64,000 nucleotides of DNA from Neckera pumila. Taxonomy: Eukaryota; Streptophyta; Bryopsida; Hypnales; Neckeraceae. Numbering within the stretch: the stretch's first letter is position 1; the number at the start of each line of letters is the position of its first letter. Where the stretch lies: the NCBI GenBank assembly GCA_963969595.1, contig OZ018414.1:24411660-24475659 (forward strand), in the 5' to 3' direction. Positions 11,196 through 23,526 of this stretch are shown piece by piece. Position numbers and translations under genes: made by a program. A model generated the notes under the pieces. The model was not told the DNA's origin and did not search any database. It saw nothing but the letters and a program-made list of their open reading frames with translations.

Positions 11196-12369
11196 CACCT
11201 GAACGGTTCTCCCTTATCTCAGGTTCTAGGGAGGTTGTTGAATGTGGACAAACCCTCATCTGCTAAGCATCACGGTGAGCTGACTTGAAGGTTTCTTTTC
11301 CTGGAAAAGATTACGTTGTGGGAAGTTTGGCTTACCCAGACAGGTGTAGGTTAAGATAACAGCAACCCTCAAGAGTAGACCATGCTAATGGCCAACTTGG
11401 CGATCTCAAGATCTGTTTCAGAGACTAGAGTTGACCGTAACAATCACTTCAAGATGATGTGCAGGCGAAGTCCAATAAAACACAAAATGTTGACTTCCGT
11501 AAAATCTCTTGGTTTTGAGAGGTATTGCTGAGCTCTTTCAGGCAGGCTTCCGTGATGCGGCCGTTCTTAAGAAAATGAGGTACAGTATCAGGAGTTGGCA
11601 GCTAATGCTGGTCGGAGAATGCGTCGATGTTGAGGCTCTATCGGTGTGTGTATTTTATGTTTGATATATCTAAACACATCGTTATCCTGTCGTTCCTGTG
11701 CACTGGATTAAACGTTTGTGAGTCCGAAACAGCCTAGAGGAGCGGTCCACTCCTCATGACTCTCACGACTCCTCCGGACCCTCTGAGGGTCGTATTTGGG
11801 CCTTGTGTGCGTAAGAAGGCCATTTCAGAAGGAGTTCCTTGGAAAACAGAGAACTGTTATGTTTGCAGAAGGAGTTTCGGGTGGGCGGTAGTCGTATTTG
11901 TGCATCCGAGCGCGAGACTGTCAGTTCCTTAATCCTGGGCAGTGGTACTGCAGGGACGAGAAATGAATCCAGGAGAACCCCACCCCCCTGCTGCTGCAGC
12001 CCACAGTTCGCTGTGTTTATATAGGGGAAGCTTGTGAGTTTGACAATGCTCGTGAATGTGCTTGTATTATCGTCCAGCTGCTGTAAGCTTATTGTTCGAG
12101 GACCAAGTGGACCCCCGCGCGCACAGGGGGAAGGGAGGGAGGGGCCCTGCCAGTGCCGCGGTTGGTTCGGGGAAGCGAACTTCAGGTGCAGGCGTGAGCA
12201 GATCAAACACTGAAAAGGGCCTGCCCCCGCCTTGCCCGGCAAATGGATGGTCAAGCAGAAGCCGTGGAGGGTTGTAGCTCCAAGTGCCGACCAGTGGCAA
12301 AAGGCAGGCGTGGGAACTGGCTGGGAAGGAGGGTGGTCTCTGGGCCTGCAGCACCAGAAGCCGATCGTA
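11196..12369. other. MED31 downstream region and unassigned GC-rich DNA
   Basis: The first few hundred bases are probably MED31 3' UTR. From about 11.76 to 12.36 kb the DNA is markedly GC-rich. It gives overlapping open frames on both strands (for example 246 codons on the minus strand, 11763-12503), but none has recognisable domains and the long one runs into a repeat. I see no supported gene. Confidence 0.4.
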
Positions 12370-12792
12370 TTAACCCCGAAGTGGTTTCGAGGACACATTG
12401 TGTCCTTTGGATTCATACAGAACCCGTATTCGCCAAATTCCATGAAGGGTTGGCCAAATATGAAAACTACAAAATCAAAGGTGCAATAGTCATTGATTTT
12501 CATATGTTTTTAGAAAATAATTGCGATGCTCATTGTTGAAATGAGATGCTGTCAAAGAGTGTATTTCTAGAGAAATACATGTACTCCTAGAAATATTGCA
12601 ACTTCACAATATTTACAAAATCAATAACATGTCCAATGTAGCTAGAAAGTGTGTAGTTTGATAGAAGACTTCAGTGTGCATTCAACAAAAAAATAAATAA
12701 ATAAATAAATGGATAGTAAGCCATGCACATTTTAGGCCGTCTACATTGCACTTTGTATGTATAGATGCATTGAAGAACCATGTAGGGAGTAA
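12370..12792. mobile_element. TTAA-bounded element, third copy of the arm element
   Basis: It starts with TTAACCCCGAAGTGG and ends near GTAGGGAGTAA. It is collinear and strongly similar to 58231-58665 (and inverted to 32461-32895), sharing for example TTGATTTTCATATGTTTTTA and GGCCGTCTACATTGCACTTT. It is clearly more diverged from the two arm copies than they are from each other. Confidence 0.65.
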
Positions 12793-13141
12793 TTACAGTA
12801 GTTATTGATAACTTTTGTAAGAAGATTGGAGGACGTCGGAGTGTAGCCTCAGATTTGAGGGGCACATTAAACTTGTCCCATGAAATGGAACGAGCAGGTT
12901 GGATTTATTTATAGGGAAAAACGCAAATTCTTTTTATTTATTGCACATGATAAAATTTGCAAATTTTGAATTCATATTTGCAATCAGAGGCCCTCAATTA
13001 GCTAGGGAAGGTCTAGAAAATACTTGAAGTACTATATGAAATATATATATTTAAAAAAAAATTTATACCCACGAATACAAAATTCACCTTATTGGTCCCA
13101 CTTCGTACAAAGGGTAGTGTCCTATTAGATTTGAAGGCATC
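12793..13141. other. AT-rich intergenic DNA, nothing recognised
   Basis: Short spacer between two TTAA-bounded elements, with TA- and A-runs near 13040. No gene seen. Confidence 0.6.
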
Positions 13142-14066
13142 TTAACCCCTAAAGGACCAAGGTGATTTTCCTATCAAAAACCACTCAAGTCTGTCATTTC
13201 TATTGCCAAGAGAAAAGAGCTTTAAAAATTATTTTTTTTGCATATCCAAGTGTAAGATCTTATACTTGACTAGTATATGAATATGTGGAAGAAATTTCAA
13301 AAACTTTGATCATGTACATTGCAAGATATATATGCATATGAAGTAAAGAAAACAAGTTTTTTTGCACTTTGCTTGATTAGATTTTCTGGCTTTGAATCTT
13401 TTTAGTTCAAATTTTTTACACCACTAATTTTGATTTTCTTATTTATGTTAAGAAGTTGAGTTGAGAATCTCAAAAGAATATAGGAAAAAAAATGCTTAAT
13501 TTTCACTCTTTAAAAAATTGTTAAGTATAGGTGGATTTAAGATAGAAGAAAAAACTAAATTGTTTATAGCTGTTAGATAGAATTGAATCACAATAATTCC
13601 AACAGTGAGATTGTTAAAGCACAAAATTCTAACCCTGTCTAACAATTTTTTTGAAAATTCTAAAAATTGCATTCAAAAATGAATTCTACAATTTATTTTT
13701 TCAAGAAGATGCTTAGATTGCTTGAGAAACTAAGATTGTCTATAATTTTCTCATTATTAATCCAAATTAAATGAAACTAAACTTCACATGTAGACAAAAA
13801 TATAATCTTTGAGAAAAAATTTGAAAAAAAATTATTTTGACTTTTTGTGATTTTTTTGTGTTGCCCGCCGAATTCCATTTTTGCTTATTGTGCCATAACT
13901 TTTGCTACCAGGCATCAAGTAAAATAAAAATTATATATTCACAAAGCTCTCGCAAAAATACACAACCTTGAAAAATCTCCAAAAGTATTACTAAACAGTG
14001 AGACAATAAGAACCTGCTCAAACCCAAATTGTCCCCTGAGGGGACAGATGGTCCTTTAGGGACTAA
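13142..14066. mobile_element. TTAA-bounded MITE, ~925 bp
   Basis: The left end is TTAACCCCTAAAGGACCA; the right end is TGGTCCTTTAGGGACTAA, whose final TTAA has become CTAA. The interior is related to 1110-2025. There is no open frame of note, so it is non-autonomous. Confidence 0.6.
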
Positions 14067-16000
14067 CCTATTCTCTTCTTCCAAGTATTTAGCAAGTTTA
14101 ACTTTGTTTTCTTAGATGGAGGGAGGTTGTAACCAAGCCCATTAAAGAATGTTATGTCATTGGGGGATTTAGGGCCTCCTTACATGCTCCATTGGTGGGC
14201 AAACTTCATAGGGGGGCTACAACTCTAAGTTCAAGAGTGAGCAAGTGCACTTTAATTGCTTGGTGGATGGAAAAGGAAGGAAGGAGGGATATAGTAAGAA
14301 TTTCATATGTCTTGATTCTTTCAAAATTGACCAATGGGATTGTCCATTGATTTGGGTGAAATATGAAATCATATTTTTTGGTTTACATTCCTCCAACAAG
14401 ACAATTGATAGATCCTATTCTGTCTTATTACTTCAATTAGTATAGATCATTGGTATGGGCTCCACATGTAAAGAGACCCTTAGTAATGTTTGGTAGGGAT
14501 AAGTGCCCATTCCATTGACATGTGCCATGTTGAGCTTTCCATTGTGTGGAAAATTGGAATAGAGGACTTTCAAAAAAACTGCCCATTGTTAATTTCATAG
14601 AAGTTCATTGCAGAAACTAAATTCAAATTCAAAATTTCTAAATTTTATCATCTGTGGTAAAAAATAACCATGGTAAAAATGAAGGTCCAATGTTGTCTCC
14701 GAGAATTAATAAATTGTTTAAAGCAATGGTCTTAAGCATCTTATCCACCTTTACATACCAAGGAAGGGCAAGGGCCATAATATTACAGAGGGATAATGCT
14801 TCCTTCAATGATTGGGAGAGAATTCAATTATAATCTGGAAGGAATCATTGGTTGGTTGGAAAGTTGTAATGTTAGTGTCATTGGTTGATTGGAAAGTTAC
14901 AGAGGAGGGAATCATTGGTTTGCTAGGAAGTTGCTATGCCCAATTTCTGCGAGAGCAAAGGGGACCACCCAACGTTGACTAAAATTGTTATGGTCCCTTT
15001 GCTTTCTATAAATCAAGACTCCTTTCACAGTAACTTAGAACATCTTAACCCTGGAAGGATGTTGAGGTCATTTAATTAGTGTCTGATGAATGATAAAGCA
15101 TCTTTCTATTTAGAAGAGAAGGACTATCTTTCACTCTTGGAATTTGTGTCGAAAAGATACGACCTTTTAAAATAGGTTGATCTCCAGTGAGTGATTCCAG
15201 TTCATCTTTTGCTCATGATGTACACAGTGACAAAACCTCTCATTTCCACAAAGACTTGCTCGTCCTTTGAGGGTCCAAAACAAGCTTGTCCACGTTTTGT
15301 GGGCCACTGTAACAGAAATATATATTCTTGTTACAGACTTTAGAAGGGCCCCTGCCTTTCCGTTCATGAATGTTATGCAGTCACTGTAGCAGCACCGGTG
15401 CCGTATTCTAAAATTTGTAGAAGAATGGCTGGCGGAAGTCCATCAACCAATTCGGGAAGGGGCCATCATTTATACCGGCCACTGTACTTATTAGTGCTCC
15501 TGCCGTGCCGGGTATCGGTAGCTGTTGATGATTGCAGCAGTTTTAGCGGAGTTCATCCAAGTTCTGGGTTCGAGGAAGGTTCCAGGTGTACATTGGTAAT
15601 CTTAACGTACAGTTATAAATATGACGTCGATGTTGGCAATGCAAATTATTCCCATATAAAAAGATAGGAAACATGGGGAATGCAATTTTTTGTAATTTTA
15701 TTTCCGAAATTGAAATTATTATGAAATTTGGGAGCCCCAAAGTGCTCTGAATCCATATCCAATGTCTAGACTCTTCTAATTCCGATCATTCAAGAACTAT
15801 TTTCCCACTCACTACTTCCTATTTTCTTGCTAACTACTTCGAGACAATGATGTGTCATGACCTTCTTAGTCCCAACCTTGAAAAGGAAAAAAACACATTC
15901 CTAACTTTGGTTGGAAATATGTTTTAGACTTGATTGGGAAAAATGCACCCTACAAGTTGGGTATGGGTTTCTGGTTGAAAATAAGTGGTACTACCTTACA
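14067..16000. other. Unassigned region with a short imperfect tandem repeat
   Basis: Three imperfect ~33-bp units (14839-14937) share the core TCATTGGTTG(G/A)TTGGAAAGTT. An open frame from ATG 15425 reaches a possible donor after position 15594. It codes for a basic start, a hydrophobic stretch (LYLLVLLPCRVSVAV) and HPSSGFEEGSR. It could be a first exon or a gene fragment, but I do not recognise it and find no second exon. Confidence 0.3.
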
Positions 16001-16107
16001 TACACAAAATAGTGAAATTAGGTTGCCCCAGACTATAGTTGGCCAGGTCTGAAAGTGTTAGATATGAGAAATTAGTATGGGGCAACCTAATTTCACTATT
16101 TTGTGTA
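16001..16107. repeat. Perfect 30-bp-stem hairpin, 47-nt loop
   Basis: 16001-16030 is the exact reverse complement of 16078-16107 (stem includes AGGTTGCCCCA and TGGGGCAACCT). The size matches a tiny MITE or a small-RNA precursor. The perfect pairing argues for a recent inverted repeat over an evolved miRNA gene, but either is possible. Confidence 0.8.
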
Positions 16108-16762
16108 GATTACTTCTAGATTTTGAAAGTACATAAGGTGGGTACCCCCCAAAATGTCACTTTTTGCTATCATGCCTAATTACTATTATGAGTAGTCACA
16201 TTTTCATATTCTCTTGTTGGCAAGTGAAAGAAAGTTTCATTGCATCAAAGAATGCGACATTTGGATACTATATGCAAAAGGTATAAAGGGTCAAAGATTT
16301 TTTTGGTAGAAGTTCTAAAATTGTTTCTTCCACATATGTGCATATTGATTTTGGAGATCAACACATAGTGGTGATGGCAATTTTGGGTCAATGGTGTATA
16401 TTTGGGTGTCTACCTTAAAAGTGCTTCTTGTTCTTGTGGCATAAGGACTTTGTACACTACTTGTTTTGCCTTCTCAAATATTTCCTATACAACTTGCATC
16501 TTTTCAAATTGAACCCAAAAAGGACATGACCCCTTATGATCAAAGTAGTCACTAGAATCCTCCAATCGTTGGACCAATAGGTACATTCTTTGTTTCTACA
16601 CTTTAGTGAGGTCATACATCAAACCTTTTAGGTTCTCAACATTTGTACAAGGTTAATTTTGGTTTACTCAGTATTTGGGAGCTGTTGAGATGTTTTTGGA
16701 AGCAGTTTTTTGATAAATCTAGCACCATTTGAGAACACTGGTCCACTTAGACATAAATTAAG

Positions 16763-17070
16763 TTAAGGTAGTTTGCTCTAAAAGCGAGCATGTTCTAAAC
16801 GCAATTATGACACAAAGGTACATTTTGCTTTCTTTAATGTATTTGTAGTGTACATTTCAAGAAATGGTCGGTTTTAGTGACTATGGAATTTCAACTTCGA
16901 AAATTTGTACCTAATTCTACAAAGGTTCAAAAAATATGAAACGACTTGGGTTAGATGCCAATTCCATTTTTCTTCCTACAAAAAATTACTGAAATTTGTT
17001 TCAAGAAATTTAGCTTCCCCGAAAAGGCAATCAGCTCTTAAATGGTCGGTTTAAGAGCAGACTTACCTTA
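16763..17070. mobile_element. Probable small MITE, ~308 bp
   Basis: The left end TTAAGGTAGTTTGCTCTAAA and right end TTTAAGAGCAGACTTACCTTA are imperfect inverted repeats over ~27 bp. A TTA/TAA at the borders would fit a PIF/Harbinger-type insertion, but the evidence is thin. Confidence 0.4.
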
Positions 17071-18468
17071 GGCGGCACTGAACTGTGCACTGGAGTGGTT
17101 TGGTCGCGCCATGGTTGCTGCTGGCTCCGTCATCTGGACCAAGCGCCCGGCGGCGGCGACCACGAGCCACTGGCCGCCGTTTCGTGTTGCAACTCGTTGA
17201 ACGGAAACCTCAGTCCCCCTAATTCTAAAACAAAAATAAAAACAAACTCCCCCCCTAATAAGGAGCTTAATACGTTCGCTAATTAGTTTTCACCTTGCGA
17301 TTTAACTTAGTAGTCTCTCCCTTATAGCAAAGTCGCCCCCCTGCCGTCGATGATCCTGAGACGGCAACGACAACTAAGATGAGCATGCTCGTGGGCTTCC
17401 TTGCCTTTGGTTGGCGGACACCTCGCTAAGTGAGTGCTTTTCACTTGCCAGTCGTCGTGCTGCTGTTGCTGCTGCTGCTGCTTCGTCTCCTTCGTCTTCT
17501 TCCTCTTTTTCTGCTGCTGCTACCACGTCCTTTCTGTGTTTGCCATGTCGACCTGGGACCTCTCGCAGTCACGCGTCGCTCCCCTCCCGCACTACTACTG
17601 ACTCGGCAAGCAGCCCAGCCAGCCCATGAGTGCTACTTGGTCGGTTTGCGCTGAACCCACTTCCGTCTCGGTCCCTTCTTCTGTCGTACTACTGTGCTTG
17701 AATTCTAACGGATCACGTACTCTCGGATTTCGTGGTGGCTGCCTGCCTACCTGCCGGCTTCACTCTTTTTTCATTTCCACCCTGTCCCCCCGTCCTCTCT
17801 CCCCTCATACACTACTCTCTGTCTTGCTCTTCTTCTTCAATTCGTTTCCCCGCCCTCCCCCTGGCCTGCCTGCCTGCCTGCCTGCTGCTGCTTCCAGGTA
17901 CCCCACACTCGTACTTGCGCATCCATTCTCTTATCTGCTCGCCCAATTTGAGCTCTGGTTGCCGTTTTCCTTCTCAGTTGGTGCAGTTCGTCAACCGATG
18001 TCGCTCGCTGACTTCTTGGGCACTTGAGGGGACTTGTTTCTCACCTGATGTAGTAGTGATACTGCCTTTGGGGCTTGGGCCTTGATTAAAATAGACCCCT
18101 GCCTTCAACTATCTGTGCACTTCTTGTTGGCTCCCCCTGCTTTGCTTGGTGCCGAATCTCCCAAATAGGTCTCCAGCCTTGCAAATTCTTGGACATCAAT
18201 ACTGCCTGGATACGGTGGGAAACGGGATTGAGTTTTTCCTTGTACATTTGGAACGTGCAGGCACGTGCTCTCTTCACCTCGTGGTCGGCTGGTCGCATTC
18301 CGGGCCAGCTATATGATTTGTATGCCCGGACTGCGTGGATACAGAACCCTAACGTTGACCAGGGATGTTTCGCCATTTTGCAGAGCTGACTTGTGCGACG
18401 CTGTTCGTAGTGCATATGTAGAAGTCTGGAAGCCAGCAGGTAGAAGGGGTAGGATTTCTCGAATAGCA
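17071..18468 (+). promoter_or_regulatory. Probable promoter and leader of the Ca2+-ATPase gene
   Basis: A strongly pyrimidine-rich stretch (about 17.4-17.9 kb) with CTG, CTT and CCTG microsatellites (for example CCTG repeats near 17863-17885) precedes the gene. Such C/T-rich leaders are common in plant genes. Several frames stay open because of the skewed composition; I see no protein in them. One or more non-coding leader exons may lie here. Confidence 0.4.
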
Positions 18469-21400
18469 ATGCCGGAGGGAGAGGACGGCTCTTCTTCTTC
18501 TTCTTCTTCTTCGCGCGGGCTAGGCCATCGACTGGAGAATCTCTCGGCGATGAGGAATTTCCAGATTCCTCACAAGGGCGGTGACCCCGCATCGCTGGAA
18601 ACATGGCGGAAGTTCAGTCTCGCTTTGAATGCCACCCGCCGATTCCGATACTGTGCCGATTTGGAGAAACGGAAAGAGCTGGCGGCTGCAATGGAGGTGC
18701 GTCATTTGTTTCTGCTCCGTGATTCTAAATTTTTTTGCATTATCGACTTCCAGAGTAAAGCATGTTTGCCATGCCTACCAACTCCAAGCAGGATTATATG
18801 TAATGTTGCTCGATTCTGCTCATCGTCAGAGTGTAATGTTGTGCGAACAGAATTCTTCAAATTCTGTTCGGGAACTGGCTTCGACTTGCTTGGACTTAAC
18901 CCAACCGAAATTTTTGGTTTTGTCTCTCAATTTCGATATATACAATAGTAGCCTGATTTAGAAGAGTTCTCATGTCTAAAGTGCCTGCACATTCTGTGTT
19001 CTCGTCGAAACCGCGAGAAACATTTCAAGCTGGTGAGACTTGTCTTAGGAGCACTCACCGTGGGAAACTGATGGCTGTGCACGTTATACTGCGTACTAAT
19101 CGCCGCCGCAGACAGTTTAACTGGCTGTTTGTCAACACGATGCCTGGCCTGACTTCGATTAGAGCACGTCTACTAGAGCATGGAGGTTCGGTGCAGGGTC
19201 TGTGGTTGTGTGCAATTAGGTACCTAACAAATCAAGTGGCCTCCTGTCCATCTTTATGCATGGCTACTACTTTTCTGTTCTGATGATTCCAAGGATATGC
19301 CGCTCTAATTTTGGCAGGCTAAAAGGGGCAAATTTCGTCAGGTTGTTGCTGCCACCAAAGCCGTAACCAGAATTAATGGTTGTAAGTTTATTACCTCTCG
19401 CATTGATGCAGTTTTCCTCCGTGCATGCTGTATAAAGGTGCTAACGTGCTAACCTAAGTACTGGGTGCTGCTCTGTCATTAGAATTTTTAGTTCATTCGT
19501 GCATCTGATGGCGAGTCAGTTTCGATCCATATTCAATTGCTTGCGGAGGCACTTTATTTTACGTAGATGGGTTGGAATCACATGGATGGTTGGAAATGTG
19601 GCTGCAGTGATAAAGGATTTGAAACACCCGCATGAAGAAGTAGTCGGCGAGCAAGTGAGCAATGATTATGGGGTGGGGGCAACACAGCTCGCACGTTTGG
19701 TTGAGAAAAGAGAGTCGCATACGCTGGATCAGTTGGGTGGAGTCACGGGGTTAGCTCAGAAGCTGAAATCCAACGCAAAGAAGGGCCTGCAGATGGTCGA
19801 GAACGAACTCACTCGGCGACGTGAAGTCTTTGGGACGAATACGTATCCAGAAAAGCCGCCCAAAGGCTTTTGGATGTTTGTGTGGGAGGCCATGCATGAC
19901 TTGACCCTGATCATCCTGGCCGTGTGTGCAGTTGTTTCTCTCATCATCGGTGTCATTACCGAGGGGTGGCAGGAGGGATGGTATGACGGCGCAGGCATTG
20001 GATTTAGCATCTTGCTTGTGGTATTCGTGACTGCCACTAGTGACTACCAGCAGTCGCTTCAATTCCGGGATCTGGAAGCCGAGAAGAAGAAAATCTTCAT
20101 CGAGGTGACACGCAATGGCCGGCGCCTGAAAGTGCTCATCTTTGAGCTCTTAGTAGGCGACATAGTGCATCTAGGCGTTGGAGATCAAGTTCCAGCGGAC
20201 GGGTTGTATGTCTCAGGATGTGGGCTGTCCATTGACGAGTCGAGCATGACAGGCGAAAGCGAACCGCTGAAAGTCAATGAGGATAGTCCCTACCTTCTGT
20301 CGGGAACCAAGGTCCAGGACGGCAGCGGACTGATGCTTGTTACCGGGGTGGGCATGAACACGGAATGGGGTCATCTCATGGCGACACTCAGTGAAGGTGG
20401 TGACGATGAAACCCCCTTACAGGTGAGCCTGCTTTCTAATCCTGCATTCTGACCTGGGCTTTGTGATGCCGAAGTCGCATCCACTTTCCTCTCGCTTTCT
20501 CCGCTGCCTTGGATTAAGATGAATATGTTGCCATTCTTCCTGGAAAATCAGCTGAGACCTTTTTCTTTTAATCACTGATGCGCTACAGTGACAAGGGCTG
20601 GAATGGAGTTTTGGTTGCGTCAAAGTTCGCAGGAGCAAATTGAGCAGTTGCATCTGGCTTACACTCAAATTCTGCGCAGGTGAAATTGAATGGTGTGGCG
20701 ACACTTATCGGCAAGATTGGGCTAGTGTTTGCCGTTGTAACCTTCATAGTCCTCTTAGGGAGGTACTTATATGGAAAAGAATCTCTTTCAGAATGGTCTG
20801 GCGAGGACGCATTGGTCATTGTGAACTACTTCGCTATTGCTGTAACGATCATTGTTGTCGCTGTTCCCGAGGGCTTGCCATTGGCTGTCACTCTTACTCT
20901 GGCATTTGCAATGAAGAAAATGATGCTGGACAAGGCTCTTGTGCGGCATCTGTCAGCCTGTGAAACTATGGGATCCGCTACCACGATCTGCAGTGACAAA
21001 ACAGGGACACTGACTACGAATAAAATGACTGTCACCAAGGCCTGGGTTGCTGGGAAACTTCGTGAGGTGGGGAATTTGAAGTCTGATCTGTCGAGGAAGT
21101 GTTTTGAGATTCTTTTGGAAGGGACTTTCCTAAATACTGGCGGTGATATTTCAGAGAATGACGATGGTTCACCACCGTCTCTTCTCGGTACACCCACTGA
21201 AACCGCCATTTTGCGCTTTGGCTTGACCATGGGCGGGAATTTTAAACAGTGCTGCAGTAAAGGCGAGATGGTGAAAATGGAACCATTTAATTCCGCTCGC
21301 AAGACGATGGGGGTTGTGGTGAAGGACCAGGAGACTGGGATATTCCGTGCACATTGGAAGGGTGCGTCTGAGATTGTATTACAGCAGTGTGACAAGGCGA

Positions 21401-23526
21401 TTGATGCTGATGGAAATATTGTCTCCTTCGACGAGGTCAAAGCGAAAGAGATCAGAGGCGTCATTCGCACTATGGCTGACGACTCTTTACGAACCCTGTG
21501 CCTGGCTTATAGGGAGATTGACACTTGTCCCGGACGGGACGACGCGATTCCCGAGAAGGGGTTGATCTTGGCAGCGGTTGTAGGGATCAAGGATCCTGTT
21601 CGTCCTGGTGTGAAAGAAGCTGTACAGTTGTGCTTTGCTGCTGGAATTAAGGTGAAGCGACCATGGCCATGCCAGAGAAATATTTCGATGCTTGCTTTGT
21701 TTTGTGCTGTATTTGCTGGTGTTCATTATGAGCTAGTCAGGAGTAACTATTGGAACGACCTGTGGCTGACAATTTCTCATTAATCAATCTTGCGAAGGTG
21801 CGTATGGTGACTGGTGATAACATCAATACTGCCAAGGCTATCGCTCGTGAATGCGGGATTCTTACTGATGGAGTGGCAATCGAGGGCCCTAGGTTTCGAG
21901 AGATGAACCCCGAAGAGATGAGGCAGCTTATCCCGAATTTGCAGGTAACCTCTCCCATGGGTTTTCATTGTTCTTAAAGCTTCTTCCTTTATTATTAAGG
22001 CGGCTTCCTGTATTATCATGGAGTGTTCTCATCTCTCTGCTGGAATTTGGATCCGTGACAGGTTATGGCAAGGTCTTCACCCACCGATAAGCACACGTTG
22101 GTGCGTGAGCTTCGTCATCTGGGAGAAGTGGTGGCTGTCACTGGAGATGGCACCAACGATGCGCCTGCTTTGCATGAAGCTGATATTGGAATGGCCATGG
22201 GTATTTCTGGCACGGAGGTACTTACCTCTGGAGTCTAATCCACAGCATCTAGAGGGCTGTAAAGACGAGTGAACATTCACTGTTTATGTCCAATTAGCAG
22301 GAGATCTGCTATACTCAATGATAATGAGGAAAACGATCAGCTAAACAAATGATAACATTTTTTCTTACATAGGGTGTATGTCCTTCAAGCGGTCTAGAAG
22401 ACTGGAGTCCCTGTTGTGAGATGCGTTGGTTTATATAGAAGGTGAACTTGTTGTGGCTCACAGGTCGCAAAGGAGAGTGCTGATGTGGTGGTATTGGACG
22501 ACAACTTTGCCACCATTGTGGTGGTTGCCAAGTGGGGTCGCTCGGTGTATACCAATATTCAAAAATTTGTCCAGTTCCAGCTCACCGTCAACCTGGTTGC
22601 TCTTGTCATCAATTTCAGTTCCGCTTGCATTACAGGTGACTCAAAATACATTACTAGTTTTTTGGGGTTGGGATAGCTTCATGTGCTTTTGTCGCAGTGG
22701 ACCATTTTGGTGAAAAGGTTATATATTTTCTCGTGTTGGAGTGACATGTTTGGATGATGTTTGCTCTCAGGGACTGCGCCTCTCACTGCTGTTCAGCTCC
22801 TGTGGGTGAACCTGATAATGGACACGCTAGGGGCACTGGCGTTGGCCACTGAGCCCCCTTACGACGAGCTGATGATGAGACCTCCCGTCGGTCGGTACGG
22901 GAGCTTTATTAGCAACGTAATGTGGCGCAATATCTTTGGTCAGGCTCTTTATCAGTTAACTGTTCTGTCGGTGTTGCAGTACAGAGGAAAAGAGATTCTC
23001 CACCTTGAGGGCGATGGCTCCACTGAACTCTTGAACACAATGATCTTCAATGCCTTTGTCTTCTGTCAGGTATTGCGTTACTACTCATGACGTGGTGATT
23101 CAATGATTGTGATGGGGACGTGCTCGTTTTCATCTCGGAGCTTGGGCGTTTTTGCATCAATTCTCGTTCTCATCCTGAATTGTTTATGGATAATTTGGGT
23201 TTCAGGTGTTTAACGAGGTCAATGCACGAGAGATGGAAAAACTGAACGTCTTCCGGCACACATTCAACAACTGGGTCTTCATTCTGATCATCACTGTCAC
23301 CGTTGTCTTCCAAGTGCTGCTGGTGCAAGTCCTTGGGAAGTTTGCAGGCACAGTCCCGTTGAATCTGGAGCAGTGGCTGATTACCGTGGCCATCGGGTTT
23401 GTCGGCTTGTTTGTTGCCGTGATCGTGAAATTTATTCCCACACCCGAAGCCCCGGGGAGAGAACCGAATTACATCGACGTCAATGGATATCAAGTGCTTC
23501 CCAGTGAACCTCCTTCAGATCCCTGA
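18469..23526 (+). CDS. ACA: Autoinhibited plant-type Ca2+-transporting ATPase (P2B, ACA family)
   Basis: Pumps Ca2+ out of the cytosol, driven by ATP, at the plasma membrane or an endomembrane; calmodulin releases N-terminal autoinhibition in this family. Exons: 18469-18696, 19318-19381, 19608-20422, 20680-21651, 21798-21944, 22062-22217, 22464-22635, 22771-23069, 23206-23526. All phases agree and give 1057 aa, a normal ACA length. Visible motifs: a likely calmodulin-binding helix around Trp46 to Arg60 ([12 protein letters not shown]); TGES at ~312-315 (actuator); PEGLPL at ~432 (M4 Ca2+ site); SDKTGT with phospho-Asp475; KGASE (nucleotide domain); TGDGTNDAP around Asp771/Asp775; [15 protein letters not shown] in M6. 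An eight-Ser run (residues 8-15) comes from a TCT microsatellite. The start is the first ATG of that frame preceding a basic N-terminus; it could be shifted. I use ACA only as a family name. Confidence 0.95.

Noticed and set aside
11763..12503. 246-codon minus-strand open frame
   Set aside because: It crosses the border of the 12370-12792 TTAA element, has no domain or splice support, and lies in GC-rich DNA where stops are rare on both strands.
17411..18085. Overlapping Ser/Leu/Pro-rich open frames
   Set aside because: They are by-products of C/T-rich microsatellites in a likely leader or promoter; several frames are open at once and none shows a domain.
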